Shown here: in pieces, positions 26,613 through 35,539 of the stretch
Layout: each line of letters opens with the position of its first letter
Numbering within the stretch: the stretch's first letter is position 1
Assembly: GCA_000156295.1 (NCBI GenBank)
Contig: DS999222.1
Span: 204,728 to 268,727, forward strand
Origin: a marine gamma proteobacterium HTCC2148
GTDB taxonomy: Bacteria > Pseudomonadota > Gammaproteobacteria > Pseudomonadales > Halieaceae
Direction of reading: 5' to 3'
Length of the DNA: 64,000 bases
Translations under genes and position numbers: made by a program
The notes under the pieces: generated by a model
What the model was told of the DNA's origin: nothing
Seen by the model: the letters and a program-made list of their open reading frames with translations, nothing else
The model's database searches: none

Positions 26613-27953
26613 ATGCCACAAATAACACAGGAAGAAGATTTCCCCGGCGGCCTTAAGGCGCGCACCGCGGAGCGGGCTGTGCTGGACAAAACGCGCTATA
26701 CCAACCCCGCGGTGCGGGAGCGAGAGTGGGAAAAAATCTGGAGTCGTTGCTGGCTGTTTGCGGGTCTGGTCTCTGATATTCCCGGCGCAGGTGACTATTT
26801 CCTATATGAACTGGGACCCGAGTCGGTGGTGGTGCTGCGCGATGAAGACGGCAATGTCGGTGCCTTCTACAATGTGTGCCAGCACCGTGGAAACCGCATA
26901 TTCAGTGGCAGTCCCGGCTGGGTAAAACAGGTAGCTTGTCCGTATCATGGTTGGCGCTATCATTTGGACGGCTCACTGGCGGAGGTGCCAGACGCAGACA
27001 GGTTCTGCCCTGCGATAACAGCGCAGGAACGCTCCCTGAAAACGGTACGAGTAGAAGTTTGGGCTGGCCTGGTGTGGCTTAACTTCGACCCCGGGGCTGA
27101 GCCTCTTGCTGACTACCTTGGGCCAATAGTATCCAGGCTCGAACCCTATCGGTTCGAAAATATGCTCTTGGCGAAGCACCAGACTGTAGCCTTGGACGCT
27201 AACTGGAAGACGGTGCGCGACAACTTTCTCGAGCAATACCATGTTGATTTTATTCACCCGCAACACGCTGGATTTGTGGACTGCTGCAATTCCATCAACA
27301 CCTTGTGGCCTATGGGGCACTCTGCCACAGTCGTTGAGGGCTTTGTCACTAACTCTCGCTATCGTGTGCCGGAGGAGGTGCCTGAACCGCTGCGTCCTTT
27401 TCTCGAGTCACTGGGGCTTGATCCCGCGGCGTTTTCGGGGCGCGTGCCCGAGATTCGCGCCGCAGTGCAGCAGCGAAAAAGAGAAGTGGGCGACTTGCTG
27501 GGACACGATTATTCGCCGCTGAGCGACGCGCAGCTTTCGGATGTCTGGCAGTACGACATATTTCCGAATACGTTTATGACTATCAATCCTGAGGAACTGT
27601 GGATTTTCGGTCCCCGGCCTCACCCCACCGATCACGAAAAGTGTTTCCTGGATAAATTCACCCTACAGATTCCGGCTGAGACAGGCTGTGACGAAGCGAA
27701 GGGTCTTTCACTGCACCCGGCTTTGTGTGTTTCGCGCGACGCAGAAAGGCCAGAGCATGAATCATTCACTCGCGATGACGTGCTGGCGGGCAAGCACTCG
27801 CTGACTATAACGATTGATCAGGATATTGAGTATCTGCCTGATATGCAGGCGGGAATGCGCTCCAGGGGCTTTGACAGGGCTGTTCTCAATGCCGACGAAG
27901 TTCGCGTTCAACATTTTCATGATTGGGTCGATGCCTGGTGCGCCGACGACTGA
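26613..27953 (+). CDS. Rieske non-heme iron oxygenase alpha subunit 2
   Basis: This 446-residue oxygenase has the Rieske motif CQHRGNR...CPYHGW (about residues 89-112) and catalytic-site sequence NFLEQYHVDFIH, with Glu at the bridging position and two His ligands. A late DQDIEYLPDMQAGM segment supplies the probable carboxylate ligand. It is most like alpha subunit 5 (44457) among the copies here (HPTDHEKCFLDKF / HPTDPEQCIFDNF). It is in line with oxygenase 1 and the ferredoxin. Its stop abuts that of the convergent oxygenase 3. Confidence 0.92.
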   Translation: MPQITQEEDFPGGLKARTAERAVLDKTRYTNPAVREREWEKIWSRCWLFAGLVSDIPGAGDYFLYELGPESVVVLRDEDGNVGAFYNVCQHRGNRIFSGSPGWVKQVACPYHGWRYHLDGSLAEVPDADRFCPAITAQERSLKTVRVEVWAGLVWLNFDPGAEPLADYLGPIVSRLEPYRFENMLLAKHQTVALDANWKTVRDNFLEQYHVDFIHPQHAGFVDCCNSINTLWPMGHSATVVEGFVTNSRYRVPEEVPEPLRPFLESLGLDPAAFSGRVPEIRAAVQQRKREVGDLLGHDYSPLSDAQLSDVWQYDIFPNTFMTINPEELWIFGPRPHPTDHEKCFLDKFTLQIPAETGCDEAKGLSLHPALCVSRDAERPEHESFTRDDVLAGKHSLTITIDQDIEYLPDMQAGMRSRGFDRAVLNADEVRVQHFHDWVDAWCADD

Positions 27954-29114
27954 TCAGGCGGGCTTGACTCCCAGTATTTCGTGCAACTGTCTATGCATGT
28001 TTTGCACACCCGGCTCGTTACGCCCCACCAGCACTTCGCGCTTGATACCGCTACTGAGTCCACGATTAATCTTGTCGACCAGCGCATAGTCCTCTGTAAC
28101 AGCAACATCCCTGATCATTTTAAAGTATGCCTCGTATTCCTCGCGCTGTTCGTCATTGGCTGGTGGTTCGGGCAGGAACATGCTGTGATAAATCACTGAA
28201 CGATCGGGACTAATAGGATATACGCGCCAGGTCTGAAAGTGATCTTCCACCACAAAAATCACAGTGTTAGGAAAAATGTAATTGACGTGAGAAGTGTATT
28301 TGCGTGGATTCCATTGGTCCTCGGGAATGCCGTTGAGTTCTGTAATTTCAAGACTGGCAGAGCCCATTGCGTGATTGCGACCAAATTGGTGATAAGTGCC
28401 AAGGTTGTTATAAGCCATCTGGGCAATGGAATCGCTGTGCAGACTTTCAAAGTGGTAAAACTCATGGAAAGTATCCATGTTAAGTTTCCAACTGAAATCT
28501 GTATGGACCTGTTCGGCGCCGAGGTAGTAATGATCACTGAGTCCGAAACCTGACAAGTGTGTATCTAGTCCTGCCAGTACGTCATCAATATCAAACGTGA
28601 GATCAGGATTGGGCATCACAAAAATAAAGCCGTTTTTTTCCTCCACCTGCAGCGGCCGCAACCCCAGTTGCTCTCGGTCGATATCGGTAAAGCCCTCTTT
28701 GCCGAAGGGAACGCCGATCAGCTTTCCATCGAGGTCGTAACTCCATCCGTGGTAGGGGCAGGAGAACATCCGCTCCATTTTGGCTTTGCCATGTTGACAT
28801 TCGTTCAGCGGTGCACCCCGATGAGAACAGATATTGACGAAGGCGTTTAGCGTTCCCTCGACCGTTCGTACGATAAGGATAGGAATGCCAGTATCGTCGA
28901 AGGCGAAGTAGTCACCCGCTTCGGGAAGAAGGCAGCTGGGACCGACAAACTGGGGATAGTTGCGAAATAGCTCGGTTTTTTCTCGAGCGAAGAGGTCTGG
29001 GTCAGTGTACTCGCCTACATCGATTTTCATTACGCTGTTGGCGAGCGCAGTGGTGTTGTTGGCCACCAGATTCAAGAGAGTCTTTACTTCTGCAATTTGC
29101 TGGTCTCTCTGCAT
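27954..29114 (-). CDS. Rieske non-heme iron oxygenase alpha subunit 3
   Basis: At 386 residues this is the shortest and most divergent of the six. It has CSHRGAPLNECQHGKA...CPYHGW as Rieske site and MDTFHEFYHFESLH as iron site, with Glu at the bridging position. The late acidic ligand is probably in VTEDYALVDKINRGL. An AGGAG precedes the start. It lies in a minus-strand run after an SDR and an acyl-CoA dehydrogenase gene, all downstream of the operator at 31247, so these three genes may form one operon. Confidence 0.92.
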   Translation of the reverse strand: MQRDQQIAEVKTLLNLVANNTTALANSVMKIDVGEYTDPDLFAREKTELFRNYPQFVGPSCLLPEAGDYFAFDDTGIPILIVRTVEGTLNAFVNICSHRGAPLNECQHGKAKMERMFSCPYHGWSYDLDGKLIGVPFGKEGFTDIDREQLGLRPLQVEEKNGFIFVMPNPDLTFDIDDVLAGLDTHLSGFGLSDHYYLGAEQVHTDFSWKLNMDTFHEFYHFESLHSDSIAQMAYNNLGTYHQFGRNHAMGSASLEITELNGIPEDQWNPRKYTSHVNYIFPNTVIFVVEDHFQTWRVYPISPDRSVIYHSMFLPEPPANDEQREEYEAYFKMIRDVAVTEDYALVDKINRGLSSGIKREVLVGRNEPGVQNMHRQLHEILGVKPA

Positions 29115-29141
29115 GAATCCGACTCCTTGTTGAGGGCTGTG

Positions 29142-30329
29142 CTACAGGCCGAGCACCATCTTGGCGATGATGTTGCGTTGTACCTCCTGAGAGCCGCCAA
29201 AAATCGAGGCGGCACGATTGTTGAGATAACGCGGTAATACTGCAGACACCGGATCGGGGCGGTAGGGACTGCCTCCCTCTACCGGATCCATATCCAGTGC
29301 ACGATAGCCCAGGATATCTAGAGAAAGCTGGTTTATTTCTTGCTCCAGACGTGTGGTGTTGAGCTTGAGAATAGATGACTCCGGGCCGGGTGTGCCGCCC
29401 CCACTCACGGAAGAAAGAATTCGCATCTCGGTAATTTCAAGCGCTTTGTGGTCGATTTCCAGGCGTGCGACCTTGCGCTGGAAGTCTCCACGTGGATCGA
29501 AGTTTTCGACACTTTCGCAGGTGTCGCGGTAAAGCCGTTGCAAGCGTGCTAACTCGTGCGAGATCAGCGGGCCGGAGAAACCGCCTCCGCGCTCAAATTC
29601 AAGCAGATACTTGGCATAGGTCCAGCCTTTATTCTCTTCGCCAATGCGATTTGCCTGAGGCACTCTTACGTTTTCAAAGAACACCTGGTTGACTTCGTGA
29701 TCACCCGCCATGGTAATGATAGGTTCTACGCTGACGCCCGGGCTATCCATGTCAATGAGCAGGAAGCTGATGCCTTGCTGTGGCCTGCCACTGTTGTCTG
29801 TTCGCACCAGGCAGAAAATGTGATCTGCCATATGGGCGTGGGTGGTCCAGATCTTGGATCCGTTGACGATGTAATCGTCACCGTCAGCATCAGCCCTGAG
29901 CTTCAAGCTCGCAAGGTCAGACCCTGAGCCTGGTTCGCTATAACCCTGACACCAGTACTGCTCTCCGGACAGAATTTTTGGCAGGTACTCGGCTTTTTGT
30001 TCTTCATTACCAAAGGCCATAAGCACCGGGGCGAGCATTAGCAAGCCCAGCGGAATCAGCATCGGTGCGCCAGCGAGATAGCATTCTCGGCTGAAAATGT
30101 ACTTCTGGGTAGGGGACCACTCCGTGCCGCCATGCTCGCGGGGCCAACTGGGTACCGCCCAGCCTTTAGCGACCAGAATTGATTGCCATTTCAGTGCCAG
30201 TTCTTTTTCAACGAACACACTGGCATTTTGAGAGGTTGTCTCAACAATATCTGCGCTAAGATTCTCCGCGAGGAACTGCTGTACTTCCTGCTGAAACTGC
30301 AGGTCATCTTCTGAAAATTTTAGATCCAT
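29142..30329 (-). CDS. Acyl-CoA dehydrogenase
   Basis: This 395-residue flavoenzyme has the standard family layout: alpha-helical N-domain, beta-domain with SEPGSGSDLASL and KIWTTHAHMADH, then the C-domain ending in FGGSQEVQRNIIAKMVLGL. Members introduce a double bond alpha-beta to a CoA thioester using FAD. The N-terminal DLKFSEDDLQFQQEV is typical of members acting on CoA esters of larger or ring-containing acids, but the substrate cannot be fixed. It lies 27 bases before the oxygenase 3 gene in the same direction. Confidence 0.9.
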   Translation of the reverse strand: MDLKFSEDDLQFQQEVQQFLAENLSADIVETTSQNASVFVEKELALKWQSILVAKGWAVPSWPREHGGTEWSPTQKYIFSRECYLAGAPMLIPLGLLMLAPVLMAFGNEEQKAEYLPKILSGEQYWCQGYSEPGSGSDLASLKLRADADGDDYIVNGSKIWTTHAHMADHIFCLVRTDNSGRPQQGISFLLIDMDSPGVSVEPIITMAGDHEVNQVFFENVRVPQANRIGEENKGWTYAKYLLEFERGGGFSGPLISHELARLQRLYRDTCESVENFDPRGDFQRKVARLEIDHKALEITEMRILSSVSGGGTPGPESSILKLNTTRLEQEINQLSLDILGYRALDMDPVEGGSPYRPDPVSAVLPRYLNNRAASIFGGSQEVQRNIIAKMVLGL

Positions 30330-30352
30330 GGTGAATTAGCCTGACGCACTCC

Positions 30353-31114
30353 TTACAATTGAACGCGCTTGGTGAAGCCGCCGTCAGCGACCAGGTTTAC
30401 GCCGGTGATTAGGCTCGCTGCCGGGCTGGCAATAAAGGCTACTGTGTTAGCAATTTCCTCGGCGCTGCCGAACCGGCCCGATGGTATGTCAGCCAGTGTG
30501 GCGTCGTACAAGTCGGTCATGTTTTCTTTGATGAATTCCCAAGCGCCGCCTTCGATGAAGATGGGGCCGGGGGATACGCAGTTGACTCGGATGCCCGCAG
30601 GCGCAAGGGCCTGGCTAAGCTGTTTGGCATGAATCACCAATGCACCTTTGATGGCGTTATAGGGCTGGGGACCCATGAAGGTTTCTACACCTGCGGTTGA
30701 AGATATGACGACAATAGAGGCCGCGGATGACTTTTCCAGAAAGGGCATTGCTGCTTCTACGCCCCGCGTAGTTCCCAGCAGGTCTATGTTGAAGTTCGCT
30801 TCCCAGCCTTCCTCACTCATGTTACCGCCCCCGGCGCTGACGTTGGGCACGAATATATCGATTCCGCCCAGTTCTTCACCAACACTGGCAATCCATGCCT
30901 GGTAGCTCGCTTTGTCGGCTACATCGACGACGGCACCAGTGACTTTCACGCCCTTGGCACTCAATTCAGCCACAGCGCTATCGACTTCCTCTTGGTTGCG
31001 AGAGCAGATAGCGAGATTGGTTCCTTCGTCGGCCAGTAGATTGGCAATAGCGCGGCCAATACCGCGAGTTGAACCTGTAATAACAGCATTTTTGCCGGCG
31101 AGTCCGAGATCCAT
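30353..31114 (-). CDS. SDR-family oxidoreductase
   Basis: This 253-residue classical SDR shows TGSTRGIG, a degenerate third motif (VPNVSAGG where NNAG is usual), a Ser in ISSTAG and YNAIK as catalytic pair. An AGGAG precedes ATG 31114. It is the first gene of a minus-strand run (SDR, acyl-CoA dehydrogenase, Rieske oxygenase) and is divergent from the P450 gene across operator copy 2. The motif change suggests a specialised subgroup; the substrate is unknown. Confidence 0.87.
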   Translation of the reverse strand: MDLGLAGKNAVITGSTRGIGRAIANLLADEGTNLAICSRNQEEVDSAVAELSAKGVKVTGAVVDVADKASYQAWIASVGEELGGIDIFVPNVSAGGGNMSEEGWEANFNIDLLGTTRGVEAAMPFLEKSSAASIVVISSTAGVETFMGPQPYNAIKGALVIHAKQLSQALAPAGIRVNCVSPGPIFIEGGAWEFIKENMTDLYDATLADIPSGRFGSAEEIANTVAFIASPAASLITGVNLVADGGFTKRVQL

Positions 31115-31246
31115 AATTTTCTCCTAGGAATAGGGCTTGAGTTAAGCAAATCAGGCTACAGCTTGCCTTCGAAGAGGGCAGTGCAAGCGCCAGTTTGGTT
31201 GTTGGATTAATGTCTGTTGGCAAAGTAGCAAAGCTCTATGAAAAAA

Positions 31247-31264
31247 ACAATCAGATTTGACTGT
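31247..31264. promoter_or_regulatory. Palindromic operator copy 2 (perfect consensus)
   Basis: ACAATCA-GATT-TGACTGT fits every fixed position of the consensus. It lies in the divergent promoter between the SDR (31114) and the P450 gene (start 31356). Confidence 0.75.
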
Positions 31265-31355
31265 TTATTTTCTCTCCGATAATGTGAGTCGTATTCTACC
31301 GTCTTCAAATGCCATGAAATCAATGCCGCCCCAAAGCTGGGGCAAGGAGAATATA

Positions 31356-32609
31356 GTGGCCAATTGCCCTGCAGATTTCGACTTTTTTACGCCCGAAGTC
31401 ATCGAGTCCCCGTTTGAGTTTTATGAGGCGATACGTCGCGAAGCCCCAGTGTATCAGTTGCCTGATACCAATATATACATGCTCTCTCGCTGGGACGATA
31501 TTCGTCAGGTTAATCGAAATACAAAGACGTTCTCTAACGATTTTCAGGACTTGCTGAAAGGACCGGAACCTTCAGCCGAAGCGGCGGCAATTTATGAGAG
31601 TGGTTACGAACAGCCGCCAACGCTCCTGACCCTGGATCCACCCCAGCACAAGGTTTATCGGTCGCTGATTAACAAGGTGTTTTCCGCCAAACGGGTCGAG
31701 GGTATGCGCGACTACATGGAGCAAGTCGTCGATGAATTGATTGATGGATTTATCGAAAAAGGCGAATGCGAGTTCGTTCGTGACTTTGCTACGCCCCTGC
31801 CAGTGTATGTGATTGCTGATCAATTGGGTGTCCCGCGTAAGGACCTTCGCCAGATCAAGCTCTGGTCGGACGCCTTTGCCTCGCGTTTGGGCGGTATGAT
31901 GACGGCCGAAGAAGAGATCGACAACGCCAGGTTGATCGTCGAGTACCAGCACTACATGGTCAATATTATTGATGACCGGCGCGCCAATCCCAGAGACGAT
32001 ATGATTTCAGATCTTGCCAACAATATGATCAAACCCCCGGAAGGGGAGCGCTTGATGAGGAATGAGGAACTGCTTAGCATGATCGAGCAGTTGTTGGTGG
32101 CGGGCAACGAAACCACCACGTCGGCGACAACCGGAGGCTTGCTTTCGCTGATCCAGCTATCTGATCAACTGCAGGTGCTGTTAGATGATCCGAGTATGAT
32201 TGCGAACGCAGTAGAAGAAATACTACGCTTTGAATCACCTTCAGCGGGTTTGTGGCGGGTTGTTACCGAGGATGTTGAATTGCAGGGCGTGGCGATACCC
32301 AAGGGCGCTTTGTTGATGCTGCGTTATGCTGCCGCTAATCGTGATGAAAAGGTTTTTGATGACCCAGAGCGTCTGGACGTGTGTCGGCGTAACGCCGACG
32401 ACCATATCGCATTTGGCTATGGCACCCATTTCTGTCCCGGTGCCTTTCTTGGCCGCAAGGAGATGCAGGTTGCTTTTGAGCGCATTCTGGCGAGGCTAAC
32501 CAATATTCGTCTTGTGGAAGGCAAGAACGACCTGACGCATTGGCCCAACACAGTACTGCGTGGTCTCAAGGAATTACATATTACGTTCGACAAGCGCGAT
32601 GTAGCCTAG
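31356..32609 (+). CDS. Cytochrome P450
   Basis: This 417-residue soluble bacterial P450 shows the I-helix oxygen-binding motif AGNETTTS, the ExxR motif in EEILRFES and the heme loop FGYGTHFCPG with Cys360 as axial ligand. P450s hydroxylate C-H bonds or epoxidise double bonds using electrons from a ferredoxin. GTG 31356 is chosen as start: an AAGGAG lies at good spacing, the protein then has the normal length, and the longer frame would begin inside the operator. The CYP family is not assigned. A ThuA-like gene follows. Confidence 0.92.
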   Translation: MANCPADFDFFTPEVIESPFEFYEAIRREAPVYQLPDTNIYMLSRWDDIRQVNRNTKTFSNDFQDLLKGPEPSAEAAAIYESGYEQPPTLLTLDPPQHKVYRSLINKVFSAKRVEGMRDYMEQVVDELIDGFIEKGECEFVRDFATPLPVYVIADQLGVPRKDLRQIKLWSDAFASRLGGMMTAEEEIDNARLIVEYQHYMVNIIDDRRANPRDDMISDLANNMIKPPEGERLMRNEELLSMIEQLLVAGNETTTSATTGGLLSLIQLSDQLQVLLDDPSMIANAVEEILRFESPSAGLWRVVTEDVELQGVAIPKGALLMLRYAAANRDEKVFDDPERLDVCRRNADDHIAFGYGTHFCPGAFLGRKEMQVAFERILARLTNIRLVEGKNDLTHWPNTVLRGLKELHITFDKRDVA

Positions 32610-32673
32610 CGCTTAACCGGCATCTATGTGAGCCCCGACGCGCGCGACTCAGACCTTTAACAGGAGCGGAGCA

Positions 32674-33510
32674 GTGTCTTTTATCGATTATCAATCCAGT
32701 ACAGACGTACTGGTAATGACCAAGGGCCATCCCTTTGACCGCGACGCTTTTTTCGCCGCGTTCGATAGTTTTTCTGACCTGTCCTATTGTTCAGTGGAAT
32801 ACCCTGCCTCGCAGGCTTTTTTTTCACCGGAACTGGCTGCCGACTTCCGCACCTTTGTTTTTTACGATATGCCCGGGATGGATTTTCAAAGTCCCGATCC
32901 GGCAGATGGACTCGCGCCCAGGCTGATTGAGCCACCGGCGAAGTTCAAACAGGATTTTCTTGATCTGGTAGAGAAAGGACACGGATTTGTATTTCTCCAC
33001 CATGCACTGGCCGCCTGGCCTGCCTGGCCTGAGTACGCTGAATTGGTAGGTGGACAGTTTCTTTACAAACCGGGGCTGGTGCGCGGCAGTCCCTGCCCTG
33101 CTTCTGGTTATCGACACGAGGTGTCACATACGCTGACGGTAGAGACCGACCACCCAGTCACTCGCGGTTTGCCGAAACAGTTTTCGTTAACGGACGAGGT
33201 TTATTTAGCGCATGCGTTCGACGACGATGTGATTGCATTGCTCAGTAGCGACTATGAATACCATCAGGATAACTTTTATTCTGCGCAGGAAGCGGTGCAA
33301 GGCAGGCTCTACAGTCGACAAGGTTGGCAGCACAGTGAGGGCACTCACCTGGGTGCCTGGGTACGTCGCCAGGGCAACAGTCCGATCGTTTACCTGCAGT
33401 GCGGTGACGGGCCGGAGACTTATGCCGATCCAAACTTTCGCCGCTTACTGGCCAACGCCATTGCCTGGGTAAGTAGTGAAGAAGCGAGAGAGTGGGCCCG
33501 CTCAGACTGA
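32674..33510 (+). CDS. ThuA-like domain protein
   Basis: This 278-residue protein has features of the ThuA-like fold, a class-I-glutamine-amidotransferase-like domain without the usual amidotransferase triad: VLVMTKGHPF at the start, FVFLHHALAAWP in the middle, YRHEVSHTLTVETDHPVTRGLP and a closing YLQCGDGPETYADPNFRRLLANAIAW. ThuA proteins are linked to sugar or glycoside metabolism, but most are uncharacterised. It starts at GTG 32674 with AGGAG upstream and probably shares a transcript with the P450. Its role in this region is unknown. Confidence 0.78.
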   Translation: MSFIDYQSSTDVLVMTKGHPFDRDAFFAAFDSFSDLSYCSVEYPASQAFFSPELAADFRTFVFYDMPGMDFQSPDPADGLAPRLIEPPAKFKQDFLDLVEKGHGFVFLHHALAAWPAWPEYAELVGGQFLYKPGLVRGSPCPASGYRHEVSHTLTVETDHPVTRGLPKQFSLTDEVYLAHAFDDDVIALLSSDYEYHQDNFYSAQEAVQGRLYSRQGWQHSEGTHLGAWVRRQGNSPIVYLQCGDGPETYADPNFRRLLANAIAWVSSEEAREWARSD

Positions 33511-33566
33511 TGATTTTTATGCCCTGCCAATAAGTCCAGTCACCCGTATGAGGTGCTCACCCGGTG

Positions 33567-34439
33567 TTAATCGTCAGCGCCGAAGTAATCAACGCCTACC
33601 ACTTCTTTCCAGCGTTGGGCGAAGTCTTGCCCCTGAAGCCGGTTCATTTCAATCCATTCATCGTCTGATACGCTTTGGCGGCCGGCTACATCCTCGACGG
33701 CATCCTGACCCACCAAATACCGAAACTGAGGCTTATCCGATTCGATTGCGTGACTAACAGCATCTGCAACGTCCTGGGTGGAGGCTGGGTTTTTCATGGT
33801 AAAGGTTGCCCAGGTGGCAAGTCGCGTGAGGCTGTTGCCATAGTGGGTGTCTTCCGGAGGTGGCGTGCCTTTCTCCCACGCCGGTGTCGGTACAGAACCG
33901 GGTTCGATCAGGGCTACCCGTACATTAAACTCTGCCATCTCCATGGCCAGGGCCTCACTCAACCCCTCCAGCGCCCACTTTGCTGCAGAGTAATGACCGT
34001 GGCAGCCAAACACCATGCGGCCCGCCAGGGAACTCATATTAACGATACGGCCCCCACGTTGCTTGCGCATGATAGGGGTGATCGCCAGGAGCATCCTGGA
34101 GATGCCAAAGTAGTTAGTCTCAAACACGCCCCGCACTTCCTCTAACGGGGTTTCTTCAACCGCACGTCCACCGCCAACACCGGCGTTATTGACCAGCACA
34201 TCAATACGGCCTTCCTCATCCATGATCTGCTGCACGGCGCTGTCTACTGAGGCCTGGTCCGTTACGTCCAGTTGGATCAATGCTACCGAACCGCCCTCTG
34301 TTGCGATTCTTTCCTTTAGCTCACGGGCTGTATCCGGGCTGCGCACGCCGGCAAAGACCTTGTGTCCCTTGCTGGCAAGGTGCAGGGAAGTGGTTTGGCC
34401 TATACCGGTGCTGGCACCGGTGACGAGAACGACGGACAT
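33567..34439 (-). CDS. SDR-family oxidoreductase
   Basis: This 290-residue classical SDR shows TGASTGIG, NNAG, SSLAG and YSAAK, and a C-terminal extension typical of the retinol/steroid-dehydrogenase-like SDR group. An AGGAG precedes ATG 34439. It is the last gene of a three-gene minus run with a small coiled-coil protein and an unknown protein. Arg in GVRSPDTA after strand two suggests NADP. The substrate is unknown. Confidence 0.87.
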   Translation of the reverse strand: MSVVLVTGASTGIGQTTSLHLASKGHKVFAGVRSPDTARELKERIATEGGSVALIQLDVTDQASVDSAVQQIMDEEGRIDVLVNNAGVGGGRAVEETPLEEVRGVFETNYFGISRMLLAITPIMRKQRGGRIVNMSSLAGRMVFGCHGHYSAAKWALEGLSEALAMEMAEFNVRVALIEPGSVPTPAWEKGTPPPEDTHYGNSLTRLATWATFTMKNPASTQDVADAVSHAIESDKPQFRYLVGQDAVEDVAGRQSVSDDEWIEMNRLQGQDFAQRWKEVVGVDYFGADD

Positions 34440-34455
34440 AATTACTCCTTATTCA

Positions 34456-34665
34456 TTAGCGATTAGTGGCAATTTTGATGGGTGCGGCGAGGTGACGATT
34501 TTTGAAATCCAGGCGGTACTCGCAACTCACACAGCGACGCATGCCTTCACGCATGCTGGTGTTTTGTGCTTCAACTTGTTGCAGGTCTTGCTCTAGTTGA
34601 CGAATGCGTCGCTCCTGTTCCAGTAATCGCACTCGGGGGGACAGCAGTTCACGCAAAGACAGCAC
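34456..34665 (-). CDS. Small coiled-coil protein with one CxxC
   Basis: This 69-residue protein begins with GTG overlapping the stop of the upstream gene (TAGTG), a sign of coupling. Residues about 12-45 are rich in Glu, Gln, Arg and Leu in a heptad-like pattern, followed by C-V-S-C and a basic tail. No family is recognised. It lies between genes of one operon, which supports it being real. It could be a small accessory or metal-binding protein. Confidence 0.55.
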   Translation of the reverse strand: MLSLRELLSPRVRLLEQERRIRQLEQDLQQVEAQNTSMREGMRRCVSCEYRLDFKNRHLAAPIKIATNR

Positions 34666-35471
34666 TAGTCCGTTGCCCAGCTCATTCTAACCGTACAGGA
34701 AGTTTCAGGCAGGTGGGGGTCAAACTCCATCTTCAGGCCTCCACCTTCACCGTTAAATAGAGCTTCGAAAGGGCCCTTGCAGATATTCAGGCAGCCTTCT
34801 TCAGGCAATGCATTGGGGTTGGGAAGGTCTTCCGCGCGACCGCAACGATGCCAGGCGCAGTCTGGAATTTCCATCACAGTTAGCCCGTTGGAAGGATCAA
34901 ATTCAGTAATTGTTGCCGGACCCGTTAGCCAGTGCGCGGGGTTGAATGTTTCAAACATGAAGGTGCTCCAGCGCCCCGGCTTTTGAGCCACTCCATCTTT
35001 TGATTTACGTGTTTTTTTGTTCTTATTCTTATCTGACATAGAGTTCATCATGTTCAGGAAGTCAGCCGAGGTTTCGTGAGATAGTGCTACTGACGTGCCA
35101 ATGACGATCTCTTCATACTGTTTCTGGCTGTAATACTTGCGCAACTCCAGCAGCGCCCACTCGGCTTCGCGCACAAAATTGCCATAGCGCTTGCGCCATT
35201 TTTCTCGAGGCGCTTCAAAGCGCTTCACTTTTTCGCGCTTTGCTTTAATCGCATCGTAGTCTCTATCTACCTGCTCTTTGTCACCGGACAGCCGAAGTAT
35301 AGGCACGAAAGTGTGACTAACGATGGGCATTGCTTTCTTTACCAGCATGGAATTGGACATCCACATATCTATCCACGCCTGGGGGCCCCAGTTGTAGTAG
35401 AAGCCTGAGCGTTGAGCCGGGGCAACCCGGCCGGTACCCTGGTCTGTTGATATCAACTGCTCGTCATTCAT
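34665..35471 (-). CDS. Unknown protein, possible ATC-hydrolase-like fold
   Basis: This 268-residue protein starts at ATG 35471 with a GGAGG five bases before it. It has an N-terminal part with an amphipathic helix (WIDMWMSNSMLVKKAMPIV), a central charged Lys-rich stretch, and a C-terminal part with Cys and His (DCAWHRCGR, EGCLNICKGPFEALF) ending CTVRMSW. The C-terminal pattern faintly recalls L-2-amino-thiazoline-4-carboxylate hydrolase-type proteins, but I would not assign a function. It leads the three-gene operon ending in an SDR. Confidence 0.65.
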   Translation of the reverse strand: MNDEQLISTDQGTGRVAPAQRSGFYYNWGPQAWIDMWMSNSMLVKKAMPIVSHTFVPILRLSGDKEQVDRDYDAIKAKREKVKRFEAPREKWRKRYGNFVREAEWALLELRKYYSQKQYEEIVIGTSVALSHETSADFLNMMNSMSDKNKNKKTRKSKDGVAQKPGRWSTFMFETFNPAHWLTGPATITEFDPSNGLTVMEIPDCAWHRCGRAEDLPNPNALPEEGCLNICKGPFEALFNGEGGGLKMEFDPHLPETSCTVRMSWATD

Positions 35472-35539
35472 GTGATCCTCCACTGCGCGACGGTGCGCCC
35501 AGAAACTGACTGACTCAATGATAGCTTGCCACAGGCTTG

